This document shows, in pieces, positions 1-7,678 of a DNA stretch of 34,428 nt; position 1 is the stretch's first letter, and each line of letters starts with the position of its first letter. The translations under genes were made by a program, and so were the position numbers. This stretch comes from an uncultured Bacteroidaceae bacterium (GTDB taxonomy: Bacteria; Bacteroidota; Bacteroidia; Bacteroidales; Bacteroidaceae), in assembly GCA_905235575.1 (NCBI GenBank), contig CAJOLZ010000034.1:1-34428 (forward strand), in the 5' to 3' direction. The notes beneath the pieces are model-generated. The model did no database searches, had not been told where the DNA came from, and was given only the letters and a program-made list of their open reading frames with translations.

Positions 1-796
1 TCGTGCCCTGGCGCGAGCTGCGCTGCGTGTCGTAGTAGAAGGTGAGCGTCGTCCCGTCGGTGGAGAGCACGGCGTAGGGACATAGCGTGAAGTAGCCCGA
101 GGAGCCTGCCACATCGGGGCGAGCGTAGGTGGCATCGATGTTTGATGCATCAAACGCTGTACCGTTGCCACCCTTCAGACTTGTGCAACCAGTGAACATA
201 TAATTCGAGTTAAGCCCTGACTTGTTCCAGTTGTCGTTGCAATAGATGGTTTTCAGGCTGGAGCAATTATAGAACATGTAGTCCATGTACTGCACTGCGG
301 TGGTCTTGAAGCTTCTCACGTCGAGGCTCGTCAAGCTGGAGCAGCCATAGAACATGGCATACATCCTTTTCACTTTGGAGGTATTGAAGCCGCTTACGTC
401 GAGGCTCATCAGGCTGGAGCAGTTAGCGAACATACTTCTCATGTCCGTCACCTCACTTGTGTTGAGATACTTCTCCATGTCTATAATTGAGGTGAGGTTA
501 CTCATGCCCCAAAACCAAAGAAAGGTTGACGTGGGGCGTGCGTCATGGAACGTGTAATGGAAAACAACCTTGGTTACATTTGCATTACTACCATCTGAGG
601 CCCAACCGGGCAAGAGCTCACCGCTATTCAAATCGTACGTCGTTCCTGGGCGTGTGTCGCGCTGCGTGTCGTAATAGAAAGTGAGCGTCGTGTTATTCTC
701 CGTATACACTGCATAGGCCTCCTGCGCCAGCATGGTGAGGGGTGAGAGCAGCAGGATGAGTGCTGCTAAAATCTTCATTAATGACGTTCTTTTCAT
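1..796 (-). CDS. BspA-like leucine-rich repeat surface protein (3' end outside window)
   Basis: The reading frame runs leftwards off the window, so only about 265 N-terminal residues are present. It opens with a signal peptide (MKRTSLMKILAALILLLS..., likely cleaved after TMLAQ). Repeats of the form NTSxVTDMxxMFxxCSSLxSLDVSxF follow; this is the signature of BspA/DUF285 leucine-rich repeats, which in Bacteroidales are secreted or surface proteins linked to adhesion. A block TTLTFYYDTQR occurs twice, before and after the LRR stretch, so the protein seems built of repeated larger modules. An in-frame ATG at 778 is an alternative start. I chose 796 because a good promoter lies just upstream and the signal peptide stays intact. 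The family call is firm; the ligand is unknown. Confidence 0.85.
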   Translation of the reverse strand, partial: MKRTSLMKILAALILLLSPLTMLAQEAYAVYTENNTTLTFYYDTQRDTRPGTTYDLNSGELLPGWASDGSNANVTKVVFHYTFHDARPTSTFLWFWGMSNLTSIIDMEKYLNTSEVTDMRSMFANCSSLMSLDVSGFNTSKVKRMYAMFYGCSSLTSLDVRSFKTTAVQYMDYMFYNCSSLKTIYCNDNWNKSGLNSNYMFTGCTSLKGGNGTAFDASNIDATYARPDVAGSSGYFTLCPYAVLSTDGTTLTFYYDTQRSSRQGT

Positions 797-831
797 TGTT
801 GTTATTTTTTAAGATTATTTATACATTCGTG

Positions 832-863
832 CAAAAATACGAAGGATTGTGCTACTATGCAAA
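832..863 (-). promoter_or_regulatory. Bacteroidota-type promoter for the BspA-like gene
   Basis: Read on the minus strand, TTTG (863-860) is followed after 20 bp by TATTTTTG (839-832), matching the Bacteroidota -33 TTTG / -7 TAnnTTTG pattern with the usual spacing. The predicted transcription start lies near 825, about 30 nt before the chosen ATG at 796. Confidence 0.75.
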
Positions 864-886
864 GAATTAGAGGATTTTTTTTGATG

Positions 887-960
887 AATGTCATTCTGAG
901 TTTCTAAAGGGGAGCGATGGCAATTCCTCGGTGAGATTCATCGCTACGCTCTGAATGACA
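887..960. repeat. TGTCATTCTGAG inverted-repeat element, short copy
   Basis: The left edge reads TGTCATTCTGAG and the right edge CTCTGAATGACA, which is its reverse complement with one change. The core contains GAGATTCATCGCTACGCT. It lies between the divergent BspA promoter and the metK leader and contains no gene. The longer element at 990-1189 has the same edges. Confidence 0.6.
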
Positions 961-989
961 AGTATGTGTTTGCTTTCGTTTTCTCCCAT

Positions 990-1189
990 AATGTCATTCT
1001 GAGTGCCCACCGGGCCGAACCGATGGAGCAGCGAGCGCCATCAAACTTGTTTGAATGGCCGAGTCGTGACAGAGGAAGACGAAGTCAAGAATCTTTTCCT
1101 ATGGGGGGTCCTCTTAGAGATTCATCGCTGCGCTCTGCGCTCGGCTTTGCCGCTTCTGCCCGACAACGTCGGGTGTTGAAGAATGACAA
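990..1189. repeat. TGTCATTCTGAG element, long copy
   Basis: It begins ATGTCATTCTGAG and ends GAAGAATGACA, with an internal GAGATTCATCGCTGCGCTCTG block nearly identical to the core of 887-960, plus local hairpins such as CCCGACAACGTCGGG. The frames through it encode low-complexity peptides without family resemblance, so it is taken as non-coding. A decayed relative may lie at 20616-20691. Confidence 0.5.
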
Positions 1190-1202
1190 AGGGGGAAAAA
1201 AC

Positions 1203-1281
1203 GCACTGCAGTGCGACACGTGTCGCAGCACGCTGCGGAGGCTGTCGCAACGTGGTGCGTCATGTGTCGAAGCGTGGTGCG
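1203..1281. repeat. 22-bp palindromic array, copy 1 (79 bp)
   Basis: Three 22-bp units start at 1203, 1225 and 1247, and a 13-bp partial unit starts at 1269. Each unit has the form GCAnC-nn-GnTGCG followed by a spacer and GTC. Unit arms GCACT/AGTGC and GCAGC/GCTGC pair perfectly. The array is preceded by an A-run and followed by TTTT (1282-1285). It lies upstream of the metK promoter. Confidence 0.85.
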
Positions 1282-1352
1282 TTTTGAGAGACATGACGGA
1301 GGGCGCGAAAAAAATATCGGCCGCGGGGTGTGTCTATATGGATTTTATTGCG

Positions 1353-1360
1353 TAACTTTG
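1353..1360 (+). promoter_or_regulatory. -7 promoter element for metK leader
   Basis: TAACTTTG matches TAnnTTTG. No clear TTG was found about 20 bp upstream, so the -33 half is weak. The predicted start near 1367 leaves a leader of about 138 nt before metK, which holds the riboswitch candidate. Confidence 0.55.
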
Positions 1361-1375
1361 CAGCCGAAAAGTTAT

Positions 1376-1424
1376 GTGGATAGATTTGAGCTGCTTGCAA
1401 CCACGGTAAAAAATGCTAAAACCG
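1376..1424 (+). promoter_or_regulatory. Candidate SAM-II-like riboswitch in the metK leader
   Basis: Seen directly: GTGG (1376-1379) can pair with CCAC (1401-1404) around a loop containing GATTT (1383-1387) and TTGCAA (1395-1400). It is followed by a TAAA-containing A-rich run (1407-1413) and GCTAAA (1415-1420). The order stem, GAUUU, UUGCA, stem, UAAA, GCUAAA is that of the SAM-II pseudoknot aptamer, and the next gene makes SAM. A separate 6-bp hairpin with a CGTT loop follows (1427-1442) and could belong to the expression platform. I could not settle the second pseudoknot stem by eye. A different fold also exists, pairing 1390-1400 with 1446-1456 and 1376-1384 with 1462-1469. SAM-I was considered, but the 5' half is too short. 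Confidence 0.62.
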
Positions 1425-1504
1425 ACGAGCGCCGTTGTGCTCCTCTTGCATTCAGCCTACTTCTTCCACTCTGATTATGAATGAGATAAATTTTAGAACG
1501 AACG

Positions 1505-2761
1505 ATGAACTATCTATTTACGTCAGAGTCAGTCTCTGAGGGTCATCCCGACAAGGTGGCCGACCAAATCAGTGATGCGGTGCTGGACAAGCTGCTGGCC
1601 TTCGACCCCGATTCGAAGGTGGCTTGCGAAACGCTGGTGACCACGGGCCAGGTGGTGCTGGCCGGCGAAGTGAAATCGAATGCCTACGTGGACCTTCAGC
1701 GCATTGCACGCGAGGTCATCAACCGCATCGGTTACACCAAGAGCGAGTATATGTTCGAGGGCAACAGCTGCGGCGTGCTGAGTGCCATACACGAACAGAG
1801 CGACGACATAAACCGCGGCGTGGACCGCGCCGACCGCGAGGCGCAGGGTGCCGGCGACCAGGGTATGATGTTCGGCTATGCTACGAACGAGACGGAGAAC
1901 TACATGCCGCTGTCGCTCGACCTGGCGCACCGGTTGCTGCGCACACTGGCCGACATACGCCGCGAGGGCCGCGAGATGACCTATCTGCGCCCCGATGCCA
2001 AGAGCCAGGTGACCATCGAATATGACGAGGCAAACCGCCCCGTGCGCATAGACACCATCGTGCTCTCGACCCAGCACGACGAATTCGACACGGACGAGGC
2101 GATGCTGGCGCAGATTCGGCACGACGTGATAAACATTCTCATTCCCCGCGTGAAGGAATCGATTTCGAACCCCGGCGTGGCGGCACTCTTCAACGACGAC
2201 ATCAAGTATCACGTGAATCCGACGGGCAAGTTCGTCATAGGCGGTCCTCACGGCGACACGGGCCTGACCGGGCGCAAGATCATCGTGGACACCTACGGCG
2301 GCAAGGGGGCACACGGCGGCGGCGCATTCAGCGGGAAGGACCCCTCGAAGGTGGACCGCTCGGCAGCATACGCCGCACGTCACATCGCCAAGAACATGGT
2401 GGCAGCCGGCGTGGCAGACGAGATGCTGGTGCAGCTGAGCTACGCCATCGGTGTGGCAGACCCCGTGAGCATCTACGTGAACACCTATGGCCGCAGCCAC
2501 GTGGACATGAGCGACGGCGAGATAGCAAGCCGCATCGCCAAGATGTTCACGCTGCGCCCCTACGCCATCGAACAACGCCTGAAACTGCGCAACCCCATAT
2601 ACGAAGAGACGGCGGCATACGGACACATGGGACGCCAGCCGCGCAAGGTGACGAAACGCTTCGAATCGCTCTACCACGAGACAAAGGAAATAGAGGTGGA
2701 ACTTTTCACCTGGGAGAAACTGGACTACGTGGAAACCATCCGCAAGGAGTTCGGACTGTAA
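1505..2761 (+). CDS. metK: S-adenosylmethionine synthase
   Basis: Cytosolic enzyme making S-adenosylmethionine from methionine and ATP, the cell's methyl donor. The 418 residues carry the family hallmarks: GHPDK at residues 13-17, the ATP-binding GAGDQG at 115-120, and the [13 protein letters not shown] and [16 protein letters not shown] blocks in the second half. It is slightly longer than the E. coli enzyme (384), as is common in this phylum. The ATG at 1505 begins the conserved [17 protein letters not shown] and follows an A-rich leader without a strong Shine-Dalgarno site. It is first in a co-directional run of seven genes and sits behind a SAM-II-like leader, which suggests end-product feedback. 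Identification is certain. Confidence 0.98.
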   Translation: MNYLFTSESVSEGHPDKVADQISDAVLDKLLAFDPDSKVACETLVTTGQVVLAGEVKSNAYVDLQRIAREVINRIGYTKSEYMFEGNSCGVLSAIHEQSDDINRGVDRADREAQGAGDQGMMFGYATNETENYMPLSLDLAHRLLRTLADIRREGREMTYLRPDAKSQVTIEYDEANRPVRIDTIVLSTQHDEFDTDEAMLAQIRHDVINILIPRVKESISNPGVAALFNDDIKYHVNPTGKFVIGGPHGDTGLTGRKIIVDTYGGKGAHGGGAFSGKDPSKVDRSAAYAARHIAKNMVAAGVADEMLVQLSYAIGVADPVSIYVNTYGRSHVDMSDGEIASRIAKMFTLRPYAIEQRLKLRNPIYEETAAYGHMGRQPRKVTKRFESLYHETKEIEVELFTWEKLDYVETIRKEFGL

Positions 2762-2801
2762 GAGACCACCGCACATACGACACGCAGCAAGAAAGCCTAC
2801 T

Positions 2802-3383
2802 ATGATAAAGACAATCAGCGTCTACTGCGCCAGCAGCACACAGATAGCGCCCGAATACTTCGAGGCGGCACGCCGGCTGGGACAACTGATGGCCGAACGC
2901 AATATCACGCTGGTGAACGGCGCCGGCAGCATGGGACTGATGGCGGCATCGACTGACGGATGCATGGAAAAAGGCGGCCACACGATAGGCATCATTCCGC
3001 AGTTCATGATTGACGAGGGTTGGTGCCACCGGGGTATGAGCGAGGTGATAACGACACAAGACATGCACCAGCGACAGCGACGCATGGCCGAACTGGGCGA
3101 TGCCGCCATCGTGCTGCCCGGCGGCTGCGGAACGCTGGCCGAGATGAGCGAACTCATCGTCCTGAAACAGTTGGGCATCTACCTGAAACCCATCATCCTG
3201 CTGAACACGCGCAACTATTACGAGCCCCTGCTTGACGCGCTGAAACGGGCTGTCGATGAACACTTCATGCGCCCCGAACACAGCAACATCTGGCAAGTGG
3301 CACAGACCCCCGAGGAGGCCATCGAGCTGGCAATCAATACACCGCTGTGGAACGTCGGCATACGACGCTTTGCTAAAATATGA
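2802..3383 (+). CDS. LOG-family nucleotide phosphoribohydrolase (TIGR00730-like)
   Basis: A 193-residue cytosolic Rossmann-like protein. GAGSMGLMAAS (residues 40-50) and PGGCGTLAEM (106-115) correspond to the nucleotide-binding loop and the PGGxGT active-site motif of the LOG/YvdD family, with a conserved basic stretch HQRQRRM between them. Family members cleave the N-glycosidic bond of nucleoside 5'-monophosphates; plant members release cytokinin bases, while bacterial roles are mostly purine nucleotide turnover. It starts 40 bp after metK, and its TGA overlaps the next ATG (ATGA, 3380-3383), so translation is probably coupled to the DUF4271 gene. The family is certain; the exact substrate cannot be read from the sequence. 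Confidence 0.92.
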   Translation: MIKTISVYCASSTQIAPEYFEAARRLGQLMAERNITLVNGAGSMGLMAASTDGCMEKGGHTIGIIPQFMIDEGWCHRGMSEVITTQDMHQRQRRMAELGDAAIVLPGGCGTLAEMSELIVLKQLGIYLKPIILLNTRNYYEPLLDALKRAVDEHFMRPEHSNIWQVAQTPEEAIELAINTPLWNVGIRRFAKI

Positions 3384-4255
3384 ACGAGACGGGCTGCGAT
3401 ACGCTGTTCACCCTGGTTGAGGACACCTGCCAGGCGCCTGAAATGCTTGCGCTGCCCGATACGCCGGACGTCGCTCCACTGCCCGCGGACTATCGTCTGA
3501 AGTTCTTCCACGAGGAGACGCTGCCTCATACCGAGGTGGCAACACACCAGATGGGCATTCCCGAAAAGCCGCTGGAGGGCGAACTGTGGCGCAACGACTG
3601 GCTCACAAGCCTTGTACTCATCTCGCTGGTGACGCTCTGTCTGGTGCTGCGCAACTCAGGCAAACAGCTGTGGAACGAGACCAAAGTCTTTCTGTATGCG
3701 CCGCGTGGCCACAACGAAATGGCTGTGGAAAACCTGGCACTGGGGCGACTGACCATCTACTTCTTTGTCTTCCTGCTCTCGCTCACGCTCAGTTGTGCCG
3801 TCGTATGGTTTATGGAGCAGACCGACTCCACAAACGCAGCCCTGAACCACCCTTATCTGCTACTGAGCCTCTACACGCTGGGCGGACTGCTGTGCATTGC
3901 TCTGCGGTACCACCTATACAACTTCATCAACTGGATATTCTTCGATAAAGCAAAATCATTTACATGGAGGTTGTCCTACTCCTTTCTTTTGTCGGTTGAA
4001 GCCACCTTGATGTTCCCAGCCGTATTTTCCTCTATCTACTTCTCACTTTCTCCCCAATATGTGGTATGGATAGTCCTTTCTATCATCATATTTATCAAAA
4101 TTTTGCTTTTGTTCAAAGCACATCAGATATTTTTTCAAGATTTTTATGGCACTTTCCATTTAATTGTGTACCTTTGCACACTCGAAACAGCGCCGCTGCT
4201 GATGATTACAACAATTTTAGCGTGGCTGACGGAAATTTTGAAAGTATTTATTTAG
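3380..4255 (+). CDS. DUF4271 multi-pass membrane protein
   Basis: A 291-residue protein with a soluble N-terminal segment of about 70 residues followed by roughly six hydrophobic helices, the last ending just before the C-terminus. Position and architecture match the DUF4271 proteins that precede hemD in many Bacteroidota. No catalytic motif is visible and the function is unknown. Its start overlaps the LOG stop by 4 nt and its stop lies 18 bp before hemD. The second half (about 3950-4255) is clearly more AT-rich than the first, partly because of Phe/Ile/Leu-rich helices. A role tied to the membrane side of haem or envelope biogenesis is only an inference from gene order. Confidence 0.8.
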   Translation: MNETGCDTLFTLVEDTCQAPEMLALPDTPDVAPLPADYRLKFFHEETLPHTEVATHQMGIPEKPLEGELWRNDWLTSLVLISLVTLCLVLRNSGKQLWNETKVFLYAPRGHNEMAVENLALGRLTIYFFVFLLSLTLSCAVVWFMEQTDSTNAALNHPYLLLSLYTLGGLLCIALRYHLYNFINWIFFDKAKSFTWRLSYSFLLSVEATLMFPAVFSSIYFSLSPQYVVWIVLSIIIFIKILLLFKAHQIFFQDFYGTFHLIVYLCTLETAPLLMITTILAWLTEILKVFI

Positions 4256-4273
4256 GACAAAAGAAAAAGAGGA

Positions 4274-5020
4274 ATGATTAAGAAGATTCTTGTTTCGCAA
4301 CCGAAGCCCACCTCGGAGAAATCACCCTACTTCGACATCGAGCGCAACCAGAAAGTGCAGATTGTATTCCGCCCTTTCATAAAAGTGGAGGGCGTCACAC
4401 CTGCGGACTTCCGAAAGCAGAAGATAACCATTCTGGACCACACAGCCATCGTCTTTTCGTCTCGCCACGCCATCGACCATTTCTTTCAGCTTTGCAAGGA
4501 ATTGCGCGTGTCGATTCCCGAGGACATGAAGTATTTCTGCATCACCGAGACCGTGGCACTGTATATACAGAAGTACGTGCAGTATCGCAAGCGCAAGGTG
4601 TTCTTCGGCACTACGGGCAAGATCAACGACATCGTTCCCCTGATGGTGAAGCACAAGAACGAGAAATACCTGATACCGATGAGCGACGTGCATAACAACG
4701 AGTTTGCAGAACTGCTCGAAAGCAAGAAGCTCGTGCACACCGAGGCTGTGATGTACCGTACGGTGAGCAACGATTTCACCCCCGACGAGCCCTTCGACTA
4801 CGACATGCTCATTTTCTTCAGCCCAAGCGGAATACAGTCGCTGCAGAAGAATTTCCCCAACTTCGAGCAGGGCGAAATTTCCATCGGTACCTTCGGCCCC
4901 ACCACTGCAAAGGCTGTCAAAGATGCCGGCCTGCGTCTCGACCTGGAGGCACCGTCCGCCCAGTACCCCAGCATGACATCGGCACTGAGTGCATATATCA
5001 AGAAAGTGAATGGAGAGTAG
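4274..5020 (+). CDS. hemD: Uroporphyrinogen-III synthase
   Basis: A 248-residue cytosolic enzyme of tetrapyrrole synthesis that closes hydroxymethylbilane into uroporphyrinogen III. HemD sequences vary widely; recognisable here are ILVSQPKP at the N-terminus, AIVFSSRHAIDHFF (first domain, about residue 56), LIFFSPSGIQSLQ (about 175) and IGTFGPTTAKAVKDAGL (about 200), in the order expected for the two-lobed HemD fold. It lies between DUF4271 and rnpA, the usual Bacteroidota arrangement. The last 11 nt overlap the rnpA start, suggesting coupled translation. No other hem gene is in the window. Confidence 0.9.
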   Translation: MIKKILVSQPKPTSEKSPYFDIERNQKVQIVFRPFIKVEGVTPADFRKQKITILDHTAIVFSSRHAIDHFFQLCKELRVSIPEDMKYFCITETVALYIQKYVQYRKRKVFFGTTGKINDIVPLMVKHKNEKYLIPMSDVHNNEFAELLESKKLVHTEAVMYRTVSNDFTPDEPFDYDMLIFFSPSGIQSLQKNFPNFEQGEISIGTFGPTTAKAVKDAGLRLDLEAPSAQYPSMTSALSAYIKKVNGE

Positions 5021-5402
5021 CCCTGCCCACGGTTTGCAGAAGAGCGAGCGACTGTGCAGCCGCAAGGCCATGGAAGCGCTTTTCGCAACGGGGCATCAAT
5101 CATACTCCGCCTACCCGCTACGCGCCGTTTTCCTCCCCACGGAGGAGAGCGGCGTTCGTTTTTTGGTCTCGGTCTCGAAACGCTTTTTCAAACGTGCCGT
5201 GCGCCGAAACCGCATCAAGCGTCAGATTCGCGAAGCATACCGTCTGAACAAGCACTTGCTCCAGCCTGCGCAGGGCGGAGTGAACGTGGCTTTTCTGTGG
5301 AGCAGCAATCAGGAGATTGCAACGGCCGACGTGGCGATGAAGATGAGAATCCTGCTGAAACGCATCCATGAAAATCTCCTCACTTCTCAGACGTCTCTCT
5401 GA
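5010..5402 (+). CDS. rnpA: Ribonuclease P protein component
   Basis: The small basic protein partner of the RNase P RNA, which matures tRNA 5' ends. The 130-residue product has [14 protein letters not shown] and the signature [13 protein letters not shown] (residues 66-78), the RNR motif that contacts the RNA. In many bacteria rnpA follows rpmH at the origin; in this phylum it sits with hemD and yidD instead, as here. It starts inside the last codons of hemD (11-nt overlap), and its 3' end overlaps yidD by 35 nt in another frame. The call is secure. Confidence 0.95.
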   Translation: MESSPAHGLQKSERLCSRKAMEALFATGHQSYSAYPLRAVFLPTEESGVRFLVSVSKRFFKRAVRRNRIKRQIREAYRLNKHLLQPAQGGVNVAFLWSSNQEIATADVAMKMRILLKRIHENLLTSQTSL

Positions 5403-5616
5403 CGGCGCAGCGACGTTGCTCATACTGCCCATCCGTTTCTATCAGCGGTGCATCTCGCCGCTGACACCGCCCTCGTGCCGTTTCACCCCCACGTGCAGCC
5501 AATATGCCATCGAAGCGCTCCGCAAACATGGTCCTTTCAAAGGCTCTTACCTGGCCATCCGACGCATCCTGCGATGCCATCCCTGGGGAGGAAGTGGCTA
5601 CGACCCCGTGCCTTGA
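5368..5616 (+). CDS. yidD: Membrane protein insertion efficiency factor YidD
   Basis: An 82-residue protein of the YidD (DUF37) family, which associates with the inner membrane and helps YidC-mediated insertion. An N-terminal amphipathic stretch ([21 protein letters not shown]) leads into the invariant core [15 protein letters not shown] and the C-terminal [12 protein letters not shown]. It overlaps rnpA by 35 nt, so both frames are constrained over that stretch. The next gene begins 23 bp later. Identification is certain. Confidence 0.95.
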   Translation: MKISSLLRRLSDGAATLLILPIRFYQRCISPLTPPSCRFTPTCSQYAIEALRKHGPFKGSYLAIRRILRCHPWGGSGYDPVP

Positions 5617-5639
5617 CAAACCTCACGCCCTACACTCCG

Positions 5640-6215
5640 ATGCCTTATATCGATTTCCATACCCACCAACCATCGCGCCAGGGAGAGACTGTGGTGCAGG
5701 ACGGCATTGACACGTGGGGCGCTCACCCCTGGAAGCTCATCCTTCCGTCCGAAACTCTGTTGCCACAAGCGCTGGCTATCGGCGAATGTGGCCTCGACCG
5801 TCTCTGCGACATGCCCTACGAAGTGCAGACCGAGGTGTTCCGACACCAGATAAGACTGAGCCAGCAGTGGGGAAAACCGATGATAATACATTGCGTCAGA
5901 GCCATCGACGACGTGCTGCGGATGCGCCGCGAGGAACATGCCGACCTCCCCTGGGTGATACACGGATTTCGCGGAAAACCCGAGCAGATGCACACCCTGA
6001 CAGCGCACGGATGCTACGTCTCGTTCGGATTCCGACACAACGAGGAGAGCCTGCGCCTCTGCCCTCCCGAGCGCCTGCTGCTGGAGACCGACACCGACCC
6101 ACGCCCCGTCTGCCTGCTCTACGAGACGGCGGCACAACTGCGCAACACCGACACCGACGCGCTCCAACGGCTGATGGAGCAGAACTACATCACGCTTTTC
6201 GGAAGGAAACCATAA
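5640..6215 (+). CDS. Short TatD-family metal-dependent hydrolase
   Basis: A 191-residue TIM-barrel hydrolase of the TatD family. The metal ligands can be placed: DFHTH (residues 5-9), the Glu of GECGLDR (E49), the His of PMIIHCVRA (H84), the His of VIHGFRGKP (H108) and the Asp of LLLETDTDP (D151). Known relatives act as metal-dependent 3'-5' exonucleases, some editing D-aminoacyl-tRNA. It is about 70 residues shorter than E. coli TatD, which is common for this Bacteroidota subgroup. The open frame extends back to 5448 inside yidD, but the conserved MPYIDFHTH at 5640 is the sensible start. It closes the metK-led unit and is followed directly by a 332-bp repeat. Confidence 0.85.
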   Translation: MPYIDFHTHQPSRQGETVVQDGIDTWGAHPWKLILPSETLLPQALAIGECGLDRLCDMPYEVQTEVFRHQIRLSQQWGKPMIIHCVRAIDDVLRMRREEHADLPWVIHGFRGKPEQMHTLTAHGCYVSFGFRHNEESLRLCPPERLLLETDTDPRPVCLLYETAAQLRNTDTDALQRLMEQNYITLFGRKP

Positions 6216-6223
6216 ATGTAATC

Positions 6224-6555
6224 AAATCGGAAGATTACGAGCCGTGACCTGCGCAAAGGGGCTGCGGAAACCTGCGTGAGCAACGATGAGAATCGATGCC
6301 CTTGGCTGCGTTGTGGTGAAGAGCGCGAAACGACGAAATTTCAACCGCTTGATTCTCAGCGATTCCATTTTCTGCGTGCTGCGTCCCTCTCGTCGAAAAT
6401 ATCGGCTGGAACGTGCTTCGGAAGAAAACGCAACGTGGTGCGACGGCCTGCGCAACGTGGTGCGACAAACGTCGAAACGCATTGCAACAACCAAAAATCA
6501 ACACAGCGAAGATTCTCGTCGAGAAAAGTGTAAGGATAAATTATCTTCTGTTTCT
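6224..6555 (+). repeat. 332-bp dispersed repeat, copy A
   Basis: This intergenic block aligns along its length with the reverse complement of 10914-11246. Shared stretches are AATCGGAAGATTACG at the left edge, AACGATGAGAA with GGCTGCGTTGTGGTGA, TTTCAACC with TTGATTCTCAG, CCTCTCGTCG, GGAACGTGCTTC, the 22-bp palindromic array, and AGTGTAAGGATAA at the right edge. The frames through it are low-complexity and not preserved between the copies, so it appears non-coding. With copy B it brackets four genes. Confidence 0.8.
6430..6488. repeat. 22-bp palindromic array, copy 2
   Basis: Two full 22-bp units (6430 and 6452), both beginning GCAACGTGGTGCGAC, plus a degraded 15-bp third unit. The array is preceded by GAAAAC. 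It lies inside repeat copy A, between TatD and the patatin gene, both on the plus strand. Confidence 0.8.
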
Positions 6556-6611
6556 CCTACACTACCCCACTGATAGAACGTGGGAATCGACTGTAAAAAG
6601 GGCGGCGAAAT

Positions 6612-6642
6612 TTTGTCATACAGCAGAAAAACGCTAATTTTG
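6612..6642 (+). promoter_or_regulatory. Promoter of the patatin gene, nearly leaderless
   Basis: TTTG (6612-6615), 19 bp, then TAATTTTG (6635-6642) match the Bacteroidota consensus. The expected start of transcription is at or within a few bases of the ATG at 6649, so the message would have almost no 5' leader. The promoter lies 57 bp beyond repeat copy A. Confidence 0.7.
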
Positions 6643-6648
6643 CAAGCG

Positions 6649-7500
6649 ATGAAACACGGACTCGTACTGGAAGGTGGCGGCCTGCGGAGCCTGTTCTCGG
6701 CAGGGGTGATGGACGCGATGATGGCACACGGCGTGGAATACGACGGCATCATCGGCGTGTCGGCCGGTGCCACGTTTGGCTGCAACTACAAGTCGCGGCA
6801 GCCCGGGCGTTCGCTCCGCTACAATATGCGCTTCCGCAACGACTGGCGATACATCAGCCTGCGCAGCTGGCTCACCACGGGCGACCTGGTGGGCGCCGAG
6901 TTCAGCTATCACACGATGCCCAACGAACTGGACATCTTCGACCGCGAGACGTTCCGCCACAACCCTGCGGCCTTCTATCTGGTTTGCACCGACGTGCTGA
7001 CGGGACAGCCCGTATATCACCGCGTGGACGAGATGGACGACCGCGAGCTGGAATGGCTGCGCGCCTCGGCCAGCATGCCCGTGGTGAGCCGACCCGTGGC
7101 GGTGGACGGAGGCCTCTACCTCGATGGCGGCATATCGGACAGCATCCCCCTGCGCTTCTTTCAGGAGGAGGGCTACGAACGCTGCGTGGTGGTGCTGACA
7201 CAGGCCAAGGGCTACCGCAAGAAACGCACGCGCATGATGCCCTTCGTGCGGCTCGGCGAGCACCACAAAGCCATCGTGGATGCCATGGCGCGACGACACC
7301 TGATGTATAACGCACAGCTGGACTATCTGGCCGAACAGGAGCGCGAGGGGCACATCCTGCTCATACAACCCGAAGCACCGTTGGGCATCGGGCGCACCGA
7401 ACTCGACGCAAAGAAGATGCAACGGGTCTATGACCTGGGACGGCGCACGGGCGAGGAACTCATGCCGCGCATCCTTTCCTTCATCGGCACACAACCTTAG
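6649..7500 (+). CDS. Patatin-like phospholipase
   Basis: A 284-residue serine hydrolase with the patatin Ser-Asp dyad: oxyanion loop GGGLRSLFSAG (residues 9-19), nucleophile elbow GVSAG (S38) and catalytic Asp in YLDGGISDSIPL (D159). Such enzymes hydrolyse acyl esters of phospholipids; this one resembles the YjjU-like bacterial branch. No signal peptide or membrane segment is seen, so it is probably cytosolic. The open frame reaches back to 6580, but that start is upstream of the predicted transcription start. The ATG at 6649 gives the expected MKHGLVLEGGGLR N-terminus. It is flanked upstream by repeat copy A and downstream by a 178-bp gap with its own promoter. Confidence 0.88.
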   Translation: MKHGLVLEGGGLRSLFSAGVMDAMMAHGVEYDGIIGVSAGATFGCNYKSRQPGRSLRYNMRFRNDWRYISLRSWLTTGDLVGAEFSYHTMPNELDIFDRETFRHNPAAFYLVCTDVLTGQPVYHRVDEMDDRELEWLRASASMPVVSRPVAVDGGLYLDGGISDSIPLRFFQEEGYERCVVVLTQAKGYRKKRTRMMPFVRLGEHHKAIVDAMARRHLMYNAQLDYLAEQEREGHILLIQPEAPLGIGRTELDAKKMQRVYDLGRRTGEELMPRILSFIGTQP

Positions 7501-7590
7501 GAAGCGTCGGAAGAACGGCATAGACAGAACAGATATTCCGAGAACGGAGGTATTTAATTATAATTATTCCAAAATAATCCACACAGGACG

Positions 7591-7622
7591 ATTTCCCGCC
7601 TAAGAATTTATTCATACCTTTG
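7591..7622 (+). promoter_or_regulatory. Promoter of the ATP-grasp/esterase pair
   Basis: TACCTTTG (7615-7622) fits TAnnTTTG. The upstream half is only ATTTC (7591-7595), 19 bp away. The predicted start near 7629 leaves about 50 nt of leader before the ATG at 7679. The gap 7501-7590 shows nothing else recognisable. Confidence 0.6.
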
Positions 7623-7678
7623 CACCACGGAGTGACACGCGCCCCGCGAGGACCTCTGAAAAAGAAACTGAAAAGAAC

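Noticed and set aside
1376..1470. SAM-I (S-box) riboswitch
   Set aside because: GCAACC and TGCTAAA are present, but only about 30 nt precede them in the transcript, too short for the SAM-I 5' half; the SAM-II order fits better.
966..1474. Overlapping open frames upstream of metK
   Set aside because: They run through two repeat families and the riboswitch candidate, give low-complexity Arg/Ser/Cys-rich peptides, and match no family.
1529..2776. Long open frame antisense to metK
   Set aside because: It is a shadow of the GC-rich metK reading frame, rich in His, Val and Cys, with no family features.
5448..5639. Extended N-terminus of the TatD-family gene
   Set aside because: The extension lies inside yidD in another frame; the conserved MPYIDFHTH begins at 5640.
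6430..6488. CRISPR array reading of the 22-bp units
   Set aside because: Spacers are only 4 nt, units are palindromic and degenerate, arrays have at most four units, and no cas genes are present.
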